This document shows positions 54,767-64,000 of a stretch of DNA of 64,000 nucleotides, piece by piece; position 1 is the first letter of the stretch; the number at the start of each line of letters is the position of its first letter. The translations under genes were made by a program, and so were the position numbers. The notes under the pieces were generated by a model. That model made no database searches and was not told the DNA's origin. It saw only the letters and a program-made list of their open reading frames with translations. The DNA comes from Canna indica (lineage: Eukaryota > Streptophyta > Magnoliopsida > Zingiberales > Cannaceae). Location: assembly GCA_034359265.1 (NCBI GenBank), contig CP136890.1:52445501-52509500 (forward strand). The letters run 5' to 3'.

Positions 54767-55297
54767 TTGTCTACTCAATTGAGAAACTTTTATAGAGGTA
54801 CTTCAAGACACCAAAAGCCTATTACAAGAAAAGGAAATAGGGTGCCCATATGCCACTATTGCAGATGCAGAGGACACATTATAGCTAATTGCTTCAAACT
54901 TTCCAACAAATTAAGAAGAAAGAATCGTGTTGATGGGCAAAAGAGAAAGGTTAAGTAAATTTGGGTAAGAAAAATTGATCTTAATTGCCATATTGATTTT
55001 ATTTCAAAGACTGATTTCCCTTTTGGATCTTGGTATCTCGATAGTGGGTGTTCACATCATATGACAGGAAATCGAGAAAATCTGAAAGATATTAAGGAAC
55101 AAAAAGGAGAAATTATTACTTTCGGAGATGGAAGACAAGGAAATATCATAGGAGTTGGAACTCTAAATGTTTTAGGAATTCCTAGTCTGGAAAACATTCT
55201 GCTTGTAGAAGGTCTCAAAGCTAATCTTGTGAGTATAAGCCAATTGTGTGATCAAAATTTAAATGTGCAGTTTACTAAGAACTGTTGCAAAGTTCTT
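54767..55297 (+). pseudogene. Copia-C gag end and protease/pre-integrase fragment
   Basis: + strand: MSTQLRNFYRGTSRHQKPIT, then the CCHC knuckle CHYCRCRGHIIANC (~54845-54886), a stop at ~54956, then GSWYLDSGCSHHMTG (protease Asp in DSG, ~55022-55066), ITFGDGRQGNIIGVGTL, and LENILLVEGLKANLVSISQL. It then breaks at the CACTA-4 junction. Most of gag upstream is lost or unreadable (54600-54766). Confidence 0.82.
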
Positions 55298-56810
55298 CCA
55301 TACTGATGGTTAGACAGTAGGAACCGACGATGACAATCAAAGAAGGAAATTTTCCAACTGTTCTCAAGACTGAAGGCTTTTGATTGTTCCATGCAATACA
55401 GATAAGAGAGTCGCCCATGCGTGCTCCAACCAAACAACATGCTGTAGGCTGAGAAATCATTGATTGTCCACAATATAGCATCTCATAAAGTGAAGTTTTG
55501 CTTCCGGTGACAATCATAAGTGACAACTCCCTCATCGCACAATATTTTCAGTTCATCAATTAGGGGTCGAAGAAACACATCAATTTCTTTTCGAGGACCC
55601 CTAGGACCCGGAATAATTATCGAAAGATAGATAAATTCATCTTTCATACACATTAAGGGCAACAAATTATAATCTGTTAACAACACTGGCCATACTGAAT
55701 ATGGAGTTGCCGAATTACCAAACGGATTAAAACCATCCGTGCACAATCCCAACCTGATATTTCTAGTATCCCTAGCAAATGAAGGATAACATCTATCCAA
55801 ATGTTATCATGCTTCACTATCGGATGGATGAGTCATTACTGTATCATCACGACTTCTTACATGCCAACTCATATAGGGGGCAGTCTTTTCCGACATGAAT
55901 AACCTTTGAAGCATCGGTGTCAGTGGAAAATACCGAAGCACCTTAAAGGGGATATTTTTTTCTCGGGTCAATTTCTTTTCCTTGTAACGACGATCTTCAC
56001 ATACCGGACATTGCTCCAACTATGCATTTTCTTTATAATATAAAATGCAATTATTTGGGCACGCGTGTATCTTTTCATACCCAGGCCCCAATTTTCTCAT
56101 CAACTTTTTGTCGTATAAAAAGTTGGCTCAAACTTGTTATCTGGAGGTAGCATACCATTGATAAAGCCTGCAATCCGATCAAACGCAACCCCGCTGATAT
56201 TATAATCGGAATTGATATTCAGGAGTTGCGTCATTGTCGAAAATCTTGTATATATAGGACAATTCTCATACAAAGGTTCATTGGCAGCTTTCAACATATC
56301 GTAAAATTTTGCAGCCTCCTTATTCGATAATTCAACCTGTATCGTGGGTTATTCTTCAGTGACTTCAACTATTATAGTATCTAGTAGTTGTACCGTCTCA
56401 GTCACTGACTAAACATTGTCATTCAAATGGAATTGTCCTCCAAGACTATCCAAACTCATTGCTCTATAAGGATTAGGTGGATTGGAAGAAGAAAAAATCA
56501 CAGTAGAGGATTCACCATGAGTTTGGACAATAGGATTGCTCGACGTCTCGACTTGACGCGACTCCCCGTGACAATTCCATACAAAATATCTTGGTGTGAA
56601 TCCTTTTCTATACAGATGCATTGTGATAGTTTCCCGATCCAAAAATCTTATGTTCAAATATTTCCAGCACAGACATCAGATTTTATCACCACTAAGGAAT
56701 TTTTGATTCGAGTAAGCGAAATTCAAGAAGTAAGTTGCGCCTACTCGAAATTCATCCGTTATAATTCCACGACGAATTCGTCGGTACATCCAACTTCGAT
56801 CGCCCGACAT
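55298..56810 (-). pseudogene. CACTA-4 TNPD transposase, N-terminal domain and Transposase_21 start
   Basis: Start ATG at 56810 (MSGDRSWMYRRIRRG). Transposase-associated domain to ~56560 with one in-frame stop (CLCWKYLNIRFLDRE, HLYRKGFTPRYF, CHGES). Central linker 56300-56100. Zinc-like CPVCEDRRYKEKK (~56015). Transposase_21 begins with VLRYFPLTPMLQRLFMSE, HPSDSEA, LGLCTDGFNPFGN and RPLIDELK. It ends with MWTINDFSAYSMLFGWSTHG, YCMEQSKAFSL and FFDCHRRFLLSNHQYGR at the break. Frames shift several times. It is the longest TNPD piece in the window. Confidence 0.87.
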
Positions 56811-56919
56811 GTTCTGTCAAAAAGTTGGCAATATCTTTAGGTAATGTGTTTAGATGGGATGGTCCTATTCCATTCGAGATTCATGTAATTTATATTGCAC
56901 TTAGAATTTTTTTTAGTCA

Positions 56920-57035
56920 TTAAATTCATTCTAAATTTCGGCAGCATCTCCCTACCGTTCTCTGAATACGCATATCATCTGGGCGCATATCGGAGAATAA
57001 GGGAGATACATGCTAAAATTTAAAATAGAATAATA
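56920..57035. repeat. Long imperfect hairpin (CACTA-4)
   Basis: TTCTAAATTTCGGCAGCATC and CTCCCTACCGTTCTCTGAAT pair with ATCGGAGAATAAGGGAGATA and ATGCTAAAATTTAAAATAGAA, more weakly than in CACTA-1 and CACTA-3. It is about 110 bp upstream of the TNPD ATG. Confidence 0.78.
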
Positions 57036-57254
57036 ACAAAAAGAAATAAACTAAGTGCAACATAAATAACTATGTTCTCAAATTATTCAATTAGGGACAA
57101 TTCAAGGGTTGTACGTCGTATAAAAAATCATTTACTTCGTTTAGAACATACAACCCCCGAACGGATCTAAGGTTTTGCAAAATTAAAACTTGACTCGTCG
57201 ATGCGTACGTGAAACGTATCAAATCGTCTTGATTATTTTCTAAATTTGTGGATG

Positions 57255-57475
57255 CTGGTGCGAGTCCACAGCAGGCAATTTCATGTGAGTCCAAAGTACG
57301 TGGACGATTTCGGCGCGAGTCCAAAGTAGATGATTCCAGCGCGAGTCCACAATGGACGATTTCGGTGCGCACAAGTCCAAAGTGGATGATTTCGCGCGAC
57401 TCCAAATTGGATTATTCCGACGCGAGTCCAAAGTGCACAATTCCGGCACGCGCGAGTACAAAGTGGACGATTTTA
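57255..57475. repeat. 26-bp-type tandem repeats in CACTA-4 5' region
   Basis: About eight imperfect units of the GCGAGTCCAAAGTGGACGAT type. It is the longest of the four arrays and the most irregular in unit length. Confidence 0.8.
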
Positions 57476-58408
57476 ACAAAACTAATATAATTAAATTAAA
57501 TCTACTCTTATTAATTATCCCTAATTAAATATAATCTAATTTAATCTAATAGAAAATATAATTAACAAAACTAATTAACCCTAATTAAATCAAATTAACA
57601 AATAACCCTAATTAATCTAACATTAACCCTAATTAATTAAATTTAATTAATCTAATAAACAAAAAAATTACCTACTGCCGACGCCGACCAAAACCCTAGG
57701 GTTTGGGCCGGCGCCGATCAGAGAGGGGAGGAAAAGCTCACCTAGAAGGCAGCAAGCGAGATTGGGGCTGGTGCGTGGCACGTGGAGTTGGCGCTCGATC
57801 GATCGGCGAGGGCGAGGGCGGTGTCTCCGTTGACGGTGGCTCGACAGTGATCTCAACGACAAGAATGCGACATCGACGGCGCGCGAAGTCGGTGTAGAGG
57901 ACATGATTGGCGGCGGCGACAACTCAATCGACAACGGAGAGAGAATAGAGCAGGGGAAAGAGGAAGGGTCGGGCACGAACGCAAATAAAAAAGTTTATCA
58001 CCGACGGCCCATCAGCCGTCTGTAACCCGTGGAAAACTACTAATAATTTCACCAACGGTCGTGTAGCCCTCTCTAAGCTATTGGTGACATATTTTTTATT
58101 TTTGCATCGCATTCACGTCATTAATTAATAAGTGATGGCCGCTGCTAGCCGTATCTAATTACTTACTTATATCATCGACGACCCTTTGCCCCCCCCCCCC
58201 GCTACGCCGTCGTTACTGGGTTATTTCATTTCGCACACCGTGCACGCCACTAGCTATGAGCGACGGCCTTGGGCGGCCGTATATGAGCCGCGACTGATTT
58301 GGTTACATCAGCCACGATCGTTGTGGCTGTCGCAAAGCCGTGACTACTTCTGATGACCTAGACGGCCTTCGGTGAGCCCCTTGGCTGATAACCAATATTC
58401 TAGTAGTG

Positions 58409-60321
58409 AGAAAGCATTCCACACCTTGAAAGAAAAGATAAGTTCCACTCCTTTACTACTTCTACCAGATTTTTCCAAAATGTTTGAAATCGAATGTGAT
58501 GATTCTGGTATTGGTATTGTCCTTATGCAAGGGAAGAGACCCATTGTCTATTTCAGTGAGAAACTCAATGGGGTTGCCTTGAATTACTCAACCTACGACA
58601 AGGAAGTCTATGCATTGGGGAGAGCTTTGGAGACGTGGCAACATTACTTGTGGTCCAAGGAATTCATCATTCACACAGACCATGAATCCTTGAAGCACTT
58701 GAAAGGCCAAGGTAAGCTGAATCGTCGACATGCACGTTGGATCGAGTTCATTAAAATATTTCCTTATGTGATCCAATACAAGAAAGGTAAAGAGAATGTT
58801 GTAGTTGATGCCTTATGTCGTAGGTATGCCCTTCTCTCTACTCTTGGAGCTAAATTTCTTAGTTTTGAGCACCTCAAAGAGTTGTATGTGCATGATCCTG
58901 ATTTTGGAGTTGTTTTTCATGCATGTGAAAAGGGGGCATTTGATAAGTTCTATAGGCATGAAGGTTATTTGTTTCGTGAAAACAAACTTTGCATTCCACA
59001 TAGTTCTATGCGCAAATTGCTTGTTAGGGAATCACATACAGGCGGCTTAATGGGGGATTTTGGAGTTGTCAAAACCTTAGACATTTTGAAGGAACACTTC
59101 TTTTAGCCTCACATGAAACGAGATGTTGAGAGGATTTGTCTTAGATGCATCACATGTAGGAAGGCTAAGTCTAAAATAAAACCTCATGGACTTTATATGC
59201 CTTTACTCATCCCAACTCACCCTTGGACTGATGTTTCCATGGATTTTGTTTTGGGTTAGCCTAGGACTAAGAAAGGTCAAGATGTTGTCTTTGTTGTTGT
59301 GGATCAATTCTCGAAGATAGCACACTCTATTCCTTGTCATAAAATTAATGATGCTACGCATGTGGCAGATTTATTCTTTAGTGAAGTGGTGCAATTGCAT
59401 GGAATTCCTAAGACTATTGTGACTAATAGAGATGTTAAATTCCTCAGCCATTTTTGACGTGTTTTGTGGGGTAAATTCGGGATAACTTTGTTATTTTCTA
59501 CTACTTGTCATCCACAAATAGATGGGCAAACTGAAGTAGTCAATCGTACCTTGGGAACTTTATTACGTACTGTTATTAGAAAGAACTTTAGGACTTGGGA
59601 AGATTGCATACCATTCATTGAATTTGCATACAATAGGACTGTGCATTCTTCTAAAAAGTTTTCACCTTTTGAAGTTGTTTATGGATTTAATCCACTCACT
59701 CCATTGGATTTGATTCCTTTACCCGTTAATGAGATTGCTAGCCTTGATGGAAAACAAAAGGCAAATTTAGTGAAAAAGATTCATGTAGAGGCTAGGCAGC
59801 CCATAATGAGAAGGAATGAACAAGTTGCAACCCAAGCCAACAAGGGAAGAAAACAAGTTTCTTTTAAACCTAGAGATTGTGTTTGGGTTCACTTGCGAAA
59901 ATAGAGGTTCCCAAAGCAAAAGAAATCCAAGTTACATCCACGCGGAGATAGACCATTCCAAGTATTAGAGAAAATCAATGATAATGCCTACAAGTTGGAT
60001 CTTCCAGGTGAGTACCAAGTAAGTTCTACTTTTAATGTTTCTAATCTTTCTCCATTTGATGCAAGTTCAAATTCGGGGACAAATCCTTTTGCAAAGAAGG
60101 GGAATGATATGCTCCAAATCGACAATGAAGAGTTCTGAACCAAGATGGACGCTCCGAATCAAGTCAACCATGATGGTGACTTTATTGTACCAACTGGACG
60201 TACAAGAGCACGTGCCAAACAGATTCAACAAGCTATGCAAGGTTTGGTATTACACATTCTTGGAGAGGAAACTAGAGAGTTGCAAGTTAGGGATGTTAAC
60301 ATCGTACAAGTCCAGCTTTAA
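58409..60321 (+). pseudogene. Gypsy pol: RNase H, integrase, C-terminal tail
   Basis: One reading frame runs the whole length with no frameshift but five nonsense codons (59104, 59257, 59455, 59902, 60136). RNase [68 protein letters not shown], then [11 protein letters not shown]. Integrase zinc region: [13 protein letters not shown] with [12 protein letters not shown]. Integrase [33 protein letters not shown]. After FSPFEVVYGFNPLTPLDL and KSKLHPRGDRPFQVLEKIND comes STFNVSNLSPFDA with no chromodomain evident. The tail TGRTRARAKQIQQAMQGLV ends at 60321. At least two stops replace Trp codons (TGG to TAG or TGA). Confidence 0.88.
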
Positions 60322-60369
60322 GATGGTCCAATCACGAGCTCTTTGTTCGAGATGCATGGTGGAATAAAG

Positions 60370-61390
60370 TCAAGTTGACTTCATGGGAGATTAAGGGTTA
60401 ATGCTTGAAGATTCTTGCCTAGGAAATTGTCTTCGTCGTTAAGACATTTCTCTTTCCCATGCTTGGGAACTTGCTATTCTCATTAAGCACTTTTCCCTTT
60501 CCTAGTCATCATAAAGAGCATTATATAAGCTCCATATATAGTGATTAGAAGTAAGGCATTGAGTTTTCTATAAAAAATTGTGAGGATATTTTTCTCCAAG
60601 CTGTTCTTCAGCAACTTTACGGAGATTGCAAGTTAGAACTTGTGATTCTCGACCACTTATAATATTGGTTCTTGTTTCTTTTATAATCGCGGGTCATTAT
60701 TCCATCCTTGTTATAATATTGATTCCTGGTTCTTTATAATCAGCGGGTCAATATTCTCCATCCTTGAAATCTTCATTGGATGATCTTGGGTTTGTTTTCC
60801 ATATATTGTTGTTGGGTCTCGCCATAGGTTCGTCGACGTTCGCATCAGAATCAATATACTATTTAAATTGGGGCAGCATGGGCCAATTGGTTGTGGTATT
60901 CCTGTACATGATATTTCATAACAAGTGTTCTTACTTATATGATATTCAACTTGGTATTTCCTTGGAAATGTTTATATCACATGTATAATTGCAATTGGGC
61001 ATAAGTGGAGGCACGATAGAGCCACTCACCGAGTTTCTTATGGACTCACTGTTTTATTCTTGTTGTTTTGCATAGACTGACCAGTGAGGTATGACTATGT
61101 CGGCATGGCCCGGCTCGGAGGAGCAAGCTCGTATCGTAGATCTCGTATCAAGTCGGGTTGAGTCGTAGTCGTGTAGTGCGTCCTTTATTTCATGCAGTAG
61201 TCTCATGTTATGAATCTTTGAAGTCTGTTGTACAACTTTGAACCTTCTTTATTCATGCATGGTGGATCATTAGCATTTTGTTTCAGTCATATTGATTATT
61301 TATGTGTGGTTTGTGTATGCATTTGGTAGGCTTCGGAGTACGATCATGTACTTTGGCCGATCACGCGACCCTGTAAATTGGGGTGTGACA
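60370..61390 (+). repeat. 3' LTR of the gypsy element (5' border approximate)
   Basis: The right end is GGGGTGTGACA at 61390. A TATA box, ATTATATAAGC, is at ~60520. ATATTGGTTCTTG / ATATTGATTCCTGGTTC repeats at ~60661 and ~60717 look like an internal duplication. The left border is not certain because no second LTR copy exists to compare; a purine-rich GGGAGATTAAGGGT at ~60385 may be the polypurine tract. Confidence 0.6.
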
Positions 61391-64000
61391 TTTGGCCTTG
61401 CTAAAATTCTTATTAGATTGGATAGGATATTTTCTAACACTGCTTGGCTCCACTTTTTTAGGCATGCATCTGTTCAGCACCTTAATAGAATTACCTCTGA
61501 CCATAGGCACCTTTTACAGACAGCAAAGATATTTTATGTGAATTTGTCTCATATTATTCTAGCATGTGGTCCTCTTTACATGATGCTTGTCATGATAATA
61601 TTTCCTGGCCTTTATTTTCTCAATTGCCTAATGATGCTTCAAACTTTTTAATCAAAAATTTTTCCACCACTGAGATTTGGGACACTATCAAATCTCTTGG
61701 TAATGGAAAAGCTCTGGTTTTGATGGCTTCACCATTGAGTTTTATAAAAAATATTGACCTATTATTTGTAATGATTTCTGCTCTGTTCTTAATTATTTTC
61801 ATGATTTTGCTATAATCCCTGATAAATTGAACCAAACTTTATTGAGTTTTATTCCTAAATGCACGAATCCTAGGGAAGTTAAAAACTATAGACCCATTGT
61901 TTTATGCAATGTTTCTTATAGAATTCTCTCTAAGTTGATTGCTAACAAACTTAACGATTTTATTCCCCATCTAATATCTAAAGAACAGTCTGTCTTTGTT
62001 AAAGGCAGAAGCATCCATGATAATATTTTAGTGGTTCAAGAACTTGCTCACTCCTTTTTAAGCTCTAAACGTAAAGTTCCTTTTATTATGGTCAAATTGA
62101 ATATTGAAGAAGTTTTTGATAGTCTCAAATGGGATGCTATTATCAAAGTTTTACAGCTTAATGGTTTTCCTAACCTTTTTATTTCTTGGATTCATGGCTG
62201 TATTACCTCTACTTATGTTGCTTGTTTAATAAATGCTCAGATTTCCAATTTCTTCTCTGCCAACAAGGGTATTAGGCAAGAAGACCCTCTTTTCCCCTTC
62301 CTTTATATTCTTGTGGCTCAAACTCTTTCTAACTTGATTAATAATGTTGTTACAAATAATGCTTTCACTCCTTTTAAATTTAAAGGCCTCACTGTCAATC
62401 ACTTGATGTTTGCTGATGATTTAATCCTTATGTTTAAGGTCAATTCTAAAAGCATTAACTCTTTTTAAAAGATTTTCTTTAACTATGAGCAGCTTACTGA
62501 TTAAAAAGTTAATTTTAACAAACCTAACTTTTTTTTTCCTAAGCACACTCCTCCCAACATTAGAAAAGCTATAGCTTCTGCCCTTCAAATAAAAATTGGT
62601 AACTTCCCTTTTAAATATCTAGGAACCATGATTTCCCCTAGAAGACCTCCTCCCAAAACTCATGACTATATTCTTAATCAGATAGATAAGAGAATTAGCT
62701 TTTGGAAGTCTAACATGCTTTCTCAAGCTAGAAGGATTGTTTTAATTAAGTTTGTTTTAAATTCTATTCCTATGCACTCTCTCTCTCTCTCTTAACGGGT
62801 TATCTCATGACTTGTGTGATAAAATAGAGAAAAAACTCAAGCACTTCCTTTGGGACAAAAATCCTAATAAAAGTAGCATGCACCTTGTCAGTTGGGATAC
62901 TACTACCCTTCCTAAAAATCTTGGGGGTTTAGGTATTCAAGACCTTAAATCTAAATGTCTTGCTCTTCAATTCAAAAGAATTCAAACTTATCTTAATAAC
63001 ACTAACTCTTTATGGGTTAATCTGGTTCAGTTAAAATACCCCATGGTTACCTTCTCCTCTACCCCTAACTATAACTCTTCTTGGGCCTAGAAGCTTTTCT
63101 TAGGTGCTTTTGATGCCCTTAAATTTGGTTTCACTAAGCTGATAGGTAATGGTACAAATACTTTTTTTATGCATGATAATTGGATCTTTGATTTTCCTCT
63201 TGCTATTAAGCCAACATTTATTAATATCAATCTGCTTGATACTGTTACTCATGTTCATCATCTTATGAATAACTTTATGTGGTCTGATTTCATTGGTTAC
63301 TCTGTTTGTCATCATGAGTTGTGGGATGCCATTAAAGGAATAAGGTTGCCTAAGAATCCCTATGATGACTTTTATATCTGGGTTTCTGAGGAATCTGGTA
63401 GGGCTTCCTCCTCATCTGCATACCTATTTCTAAGAGGTCAAACACCCCTCTCTGATGGAATCAATCAAATCTGGAGTAAGCTATGATGGCTTTTATTCTT
63501 TAACTGTGATTTCTCTTCCAAGTTGTGGTTGTTTCTAAGCTTTAACCTCGATTTTGTTTTTTCATCCCGAGTTGATTTGTGTTTTGGTAGCTGGTTGCTG
63601 TTGGATTCAAATCCGTTGATGGATTCGAAACCCTCAGTCACTGTTGCTAACACCATGTGGTTTATTATGCACTTCAAGAACAGTGTTTTGCATGGTGAGG
63701 TAAAACCTACTATATCCAATGAAAACATGGTGAGGTAAAACCTACTATATATATCGAATGCTGGTAATCGTATTATTGCTTTTACTAAACAATACTCTAT
63801 TATTAATAAACTTGAGGGAAATATTCTTATGACTACTTCTATTCCTAGATGGCATCCCCCTCCCATTAATCACTTCAAAGTTAATTGTAATGGTTCTTTT
63901 AAGGATAGTGAGGGTGGTTCTACTTTCATTATTCATGATCATTTAAACATTTGTATCTTAGCTAACTGCAATTACTTTAAAACTATTTCTCCTATTCTTT
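61391..64000 (+). mobile_element. LINE (L1-type non-LTR retrotransposon), runs off window
   Basis: Order is endonuclease end, reverse transcriptase, C-terminal region and a terminal RNase H domain at 63841-64000, as in plant LINEs that carry RNase H. The left part of the LINE is cut by the gypsy insertion at 61390; the 3' end lies beyond the window. It is on the + strand. Confidence 0.87.
61391..64000 (+). pseudogene. LINE ORF2-type polyprotein (EN end, RT, RNase H)
   Basis: The endonuclease end reads IRLDRIFSNTAWLHFF and LNRITSDHRHLL (61410-61515). RT: EIWDTIKSLGNGKA (~61670), then LLSFIPKCTNPREVKNYRPI (61840-61900), ILSKLIANKLNDFIPHLIS, EQSVFVKGRSIHDNILVVQE, GIRQEDPLFPFLYILVAQTL and the catalytic FADD in HLMFADDLILMF (~62400). 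Stops occur at 62466 and ~62502, and a (CT)n run at 62777-62794 shifts the frame. From 62812 to the window end one frame is kept despite stops at 63088, 63484 and 63736, with HFLWDKNPNKSSMHLVSWDT and FFMHDNWIFDFPLAIKP. A C-terminal RNase H start at 63841 reads IPRWHPPPINHFKVNCNGSF then GGSTFIIHDH. The usual zf-RVT segment near 63485 seems lost. Confidence 0.87.
63690..63760. repeat. 35-bp tandem duplication in the LINE
   Basis: CATGGTGAGGTAAAACCTAC at 63691 recurs at 63726 (offset 35). It adds a stop in the LINE frame. The second copy runs into a TATATATAT tract. Confidence 0.85.

Larger units (their letters stand above)
53671..55297 (+). mobile_element. Copia-C, 5' portion (5' LTR, gag end, protease start)
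   Basis: LTR 53671-54567 starts TGTTGGAAACTGAGCACC and ends TTTCACTTACA. It is followed by TTTTGTATCGGAGCAGGTC, a damaged tRNA-Met primer-binding site. Coding fragments follow to ~55297, where sequence switches abruptly to CACTA-4 transposase in the opposite orientation. The rest of the element is absent. The LTR end is related to LTR-B (38794-40323). Confidence 0.82.
55298..58408 (-). mobile_element. CACTA-4, 5' half only, inside a gypsy element
   Basis: The terminus ATATTCTAGTAGTG ends at 58408; the next base continues gypsy pol in frame. Inward: diverged subterminal repeats (57990-58400), a poly-C run of 12 at ~58189, a leader with a GC-rich block, a 26-bp array (57255-57475, about eight units), a hairpin (56920-57035) and TNPD on the minus strand. 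It stops at ~55298 in the middle of TNPD against copia-C. The 3' half of CACTA-4, the 5' part of the gypsy and the 3' part of copia-C are all missing, so one or more large deletions formed this junction. Confidence 0.87.
58409..61390 (+). mobile_element. Ty3/gypsy retrotransposon, 3' part, nested in a LINE
   Basis: RNase H, integrase and the polyprotein end, then a 3' LTR ending GGGGTGTGACA at 61390. The next base begins LINE endonuclease coding sequence, so the gypsy sits inside the LINE. CACTA-4 in turn sits at the RT/RNase H border of the gypsy. The 5' LTR, gag, protease and reverse transcriptase are not in the window and were probably lost with the deletion at ~55298. Confidence 0.85.

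Noticed and set aside
60105..61390. Gypsy 3' LTR starting at 60105 (GGGGAA then TGATATG)
   Set aside because: The same reading frame continues beyond with the polyprotein tail TGRTRARAKQIQQAMQG to 60321, so the LTR must start later.

Overview
This is a plant nuclear window, almost certainly from an angiosperm with a repeat-rich genome. It holds one recognisable host gene, embedded in nested transposable elements (TEs). The host gene is FIS1 on the + strand. It is rebuilt here from five exons (7007-7099, 7275-7404, 7551-7672, 31543-31606, 31682-31767) into a complete 164-residue mitochondrial/peroxisomal fission adaptor with a C-terminal membrane anchor. Its third intron is 23,870 bp long. I found no tRNA, rRNA or CRISPR array. 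The clade cannot be named from this sequence alone.

Region 1-4294 holds two CACTA (En/Spm) elements, one nested in the transposase gene of the other. 4295-6640 is very AT-rich and includes a diverged ~500 bp tandem duplication. 7007-31767 is FIS1. Its giant intron holds three hAT elements with perfect 8-bp target duplications (8686-12088, 13139-16864, 20343-24361), a hAT MITE, a PIF/Harbinger-type MITE, a SINE relic, a copia relic, and a 5.4 kb copia element (25678 to about 31135). That copia is itself split by two further MITEs. About three quarters of the intron is TE, and every well-preserved TE gene in it runs antisense to FIS1.

Downstream of FIS1, 32225-33655 is an insertion of plastid DNA. 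35232-37206 is an inverted scrapyard of copia LTR and pol pieces. 37211-53653 is one large copia element (copia-A), truncated at its 5' LTR. Later insertions cut it up: three TAGGGGTG-ended MITEs, a solo LTR with a perfect 5-bp target duplication, and a 4.0 kb CACTA internal-deletion derivative (45688-49690). That derivative lost the transposase core but keeps a TNPA-like gene.

53671-55297 is the 5' part of another copia, cut off where it meets a broken CACTA transposase gene (55298-58408). The intact end of this CACTA sits inside a gypsy pol gene (58409-60321, 3' LTR ending at 61390). The gypsy in turn sits in a LINE that runs off the window end (61391-64000). The points most worth following are: the giant TE-filled FIS1 intron; a long imperfect hairpin conserved just upstream of the transposase start in all four CACTA copies; the CACTA derivative that keeps only its accessory gene; and a set of hAT-type MITEs that share TIRs but have unrelated interiors, each built from one repeated short word.
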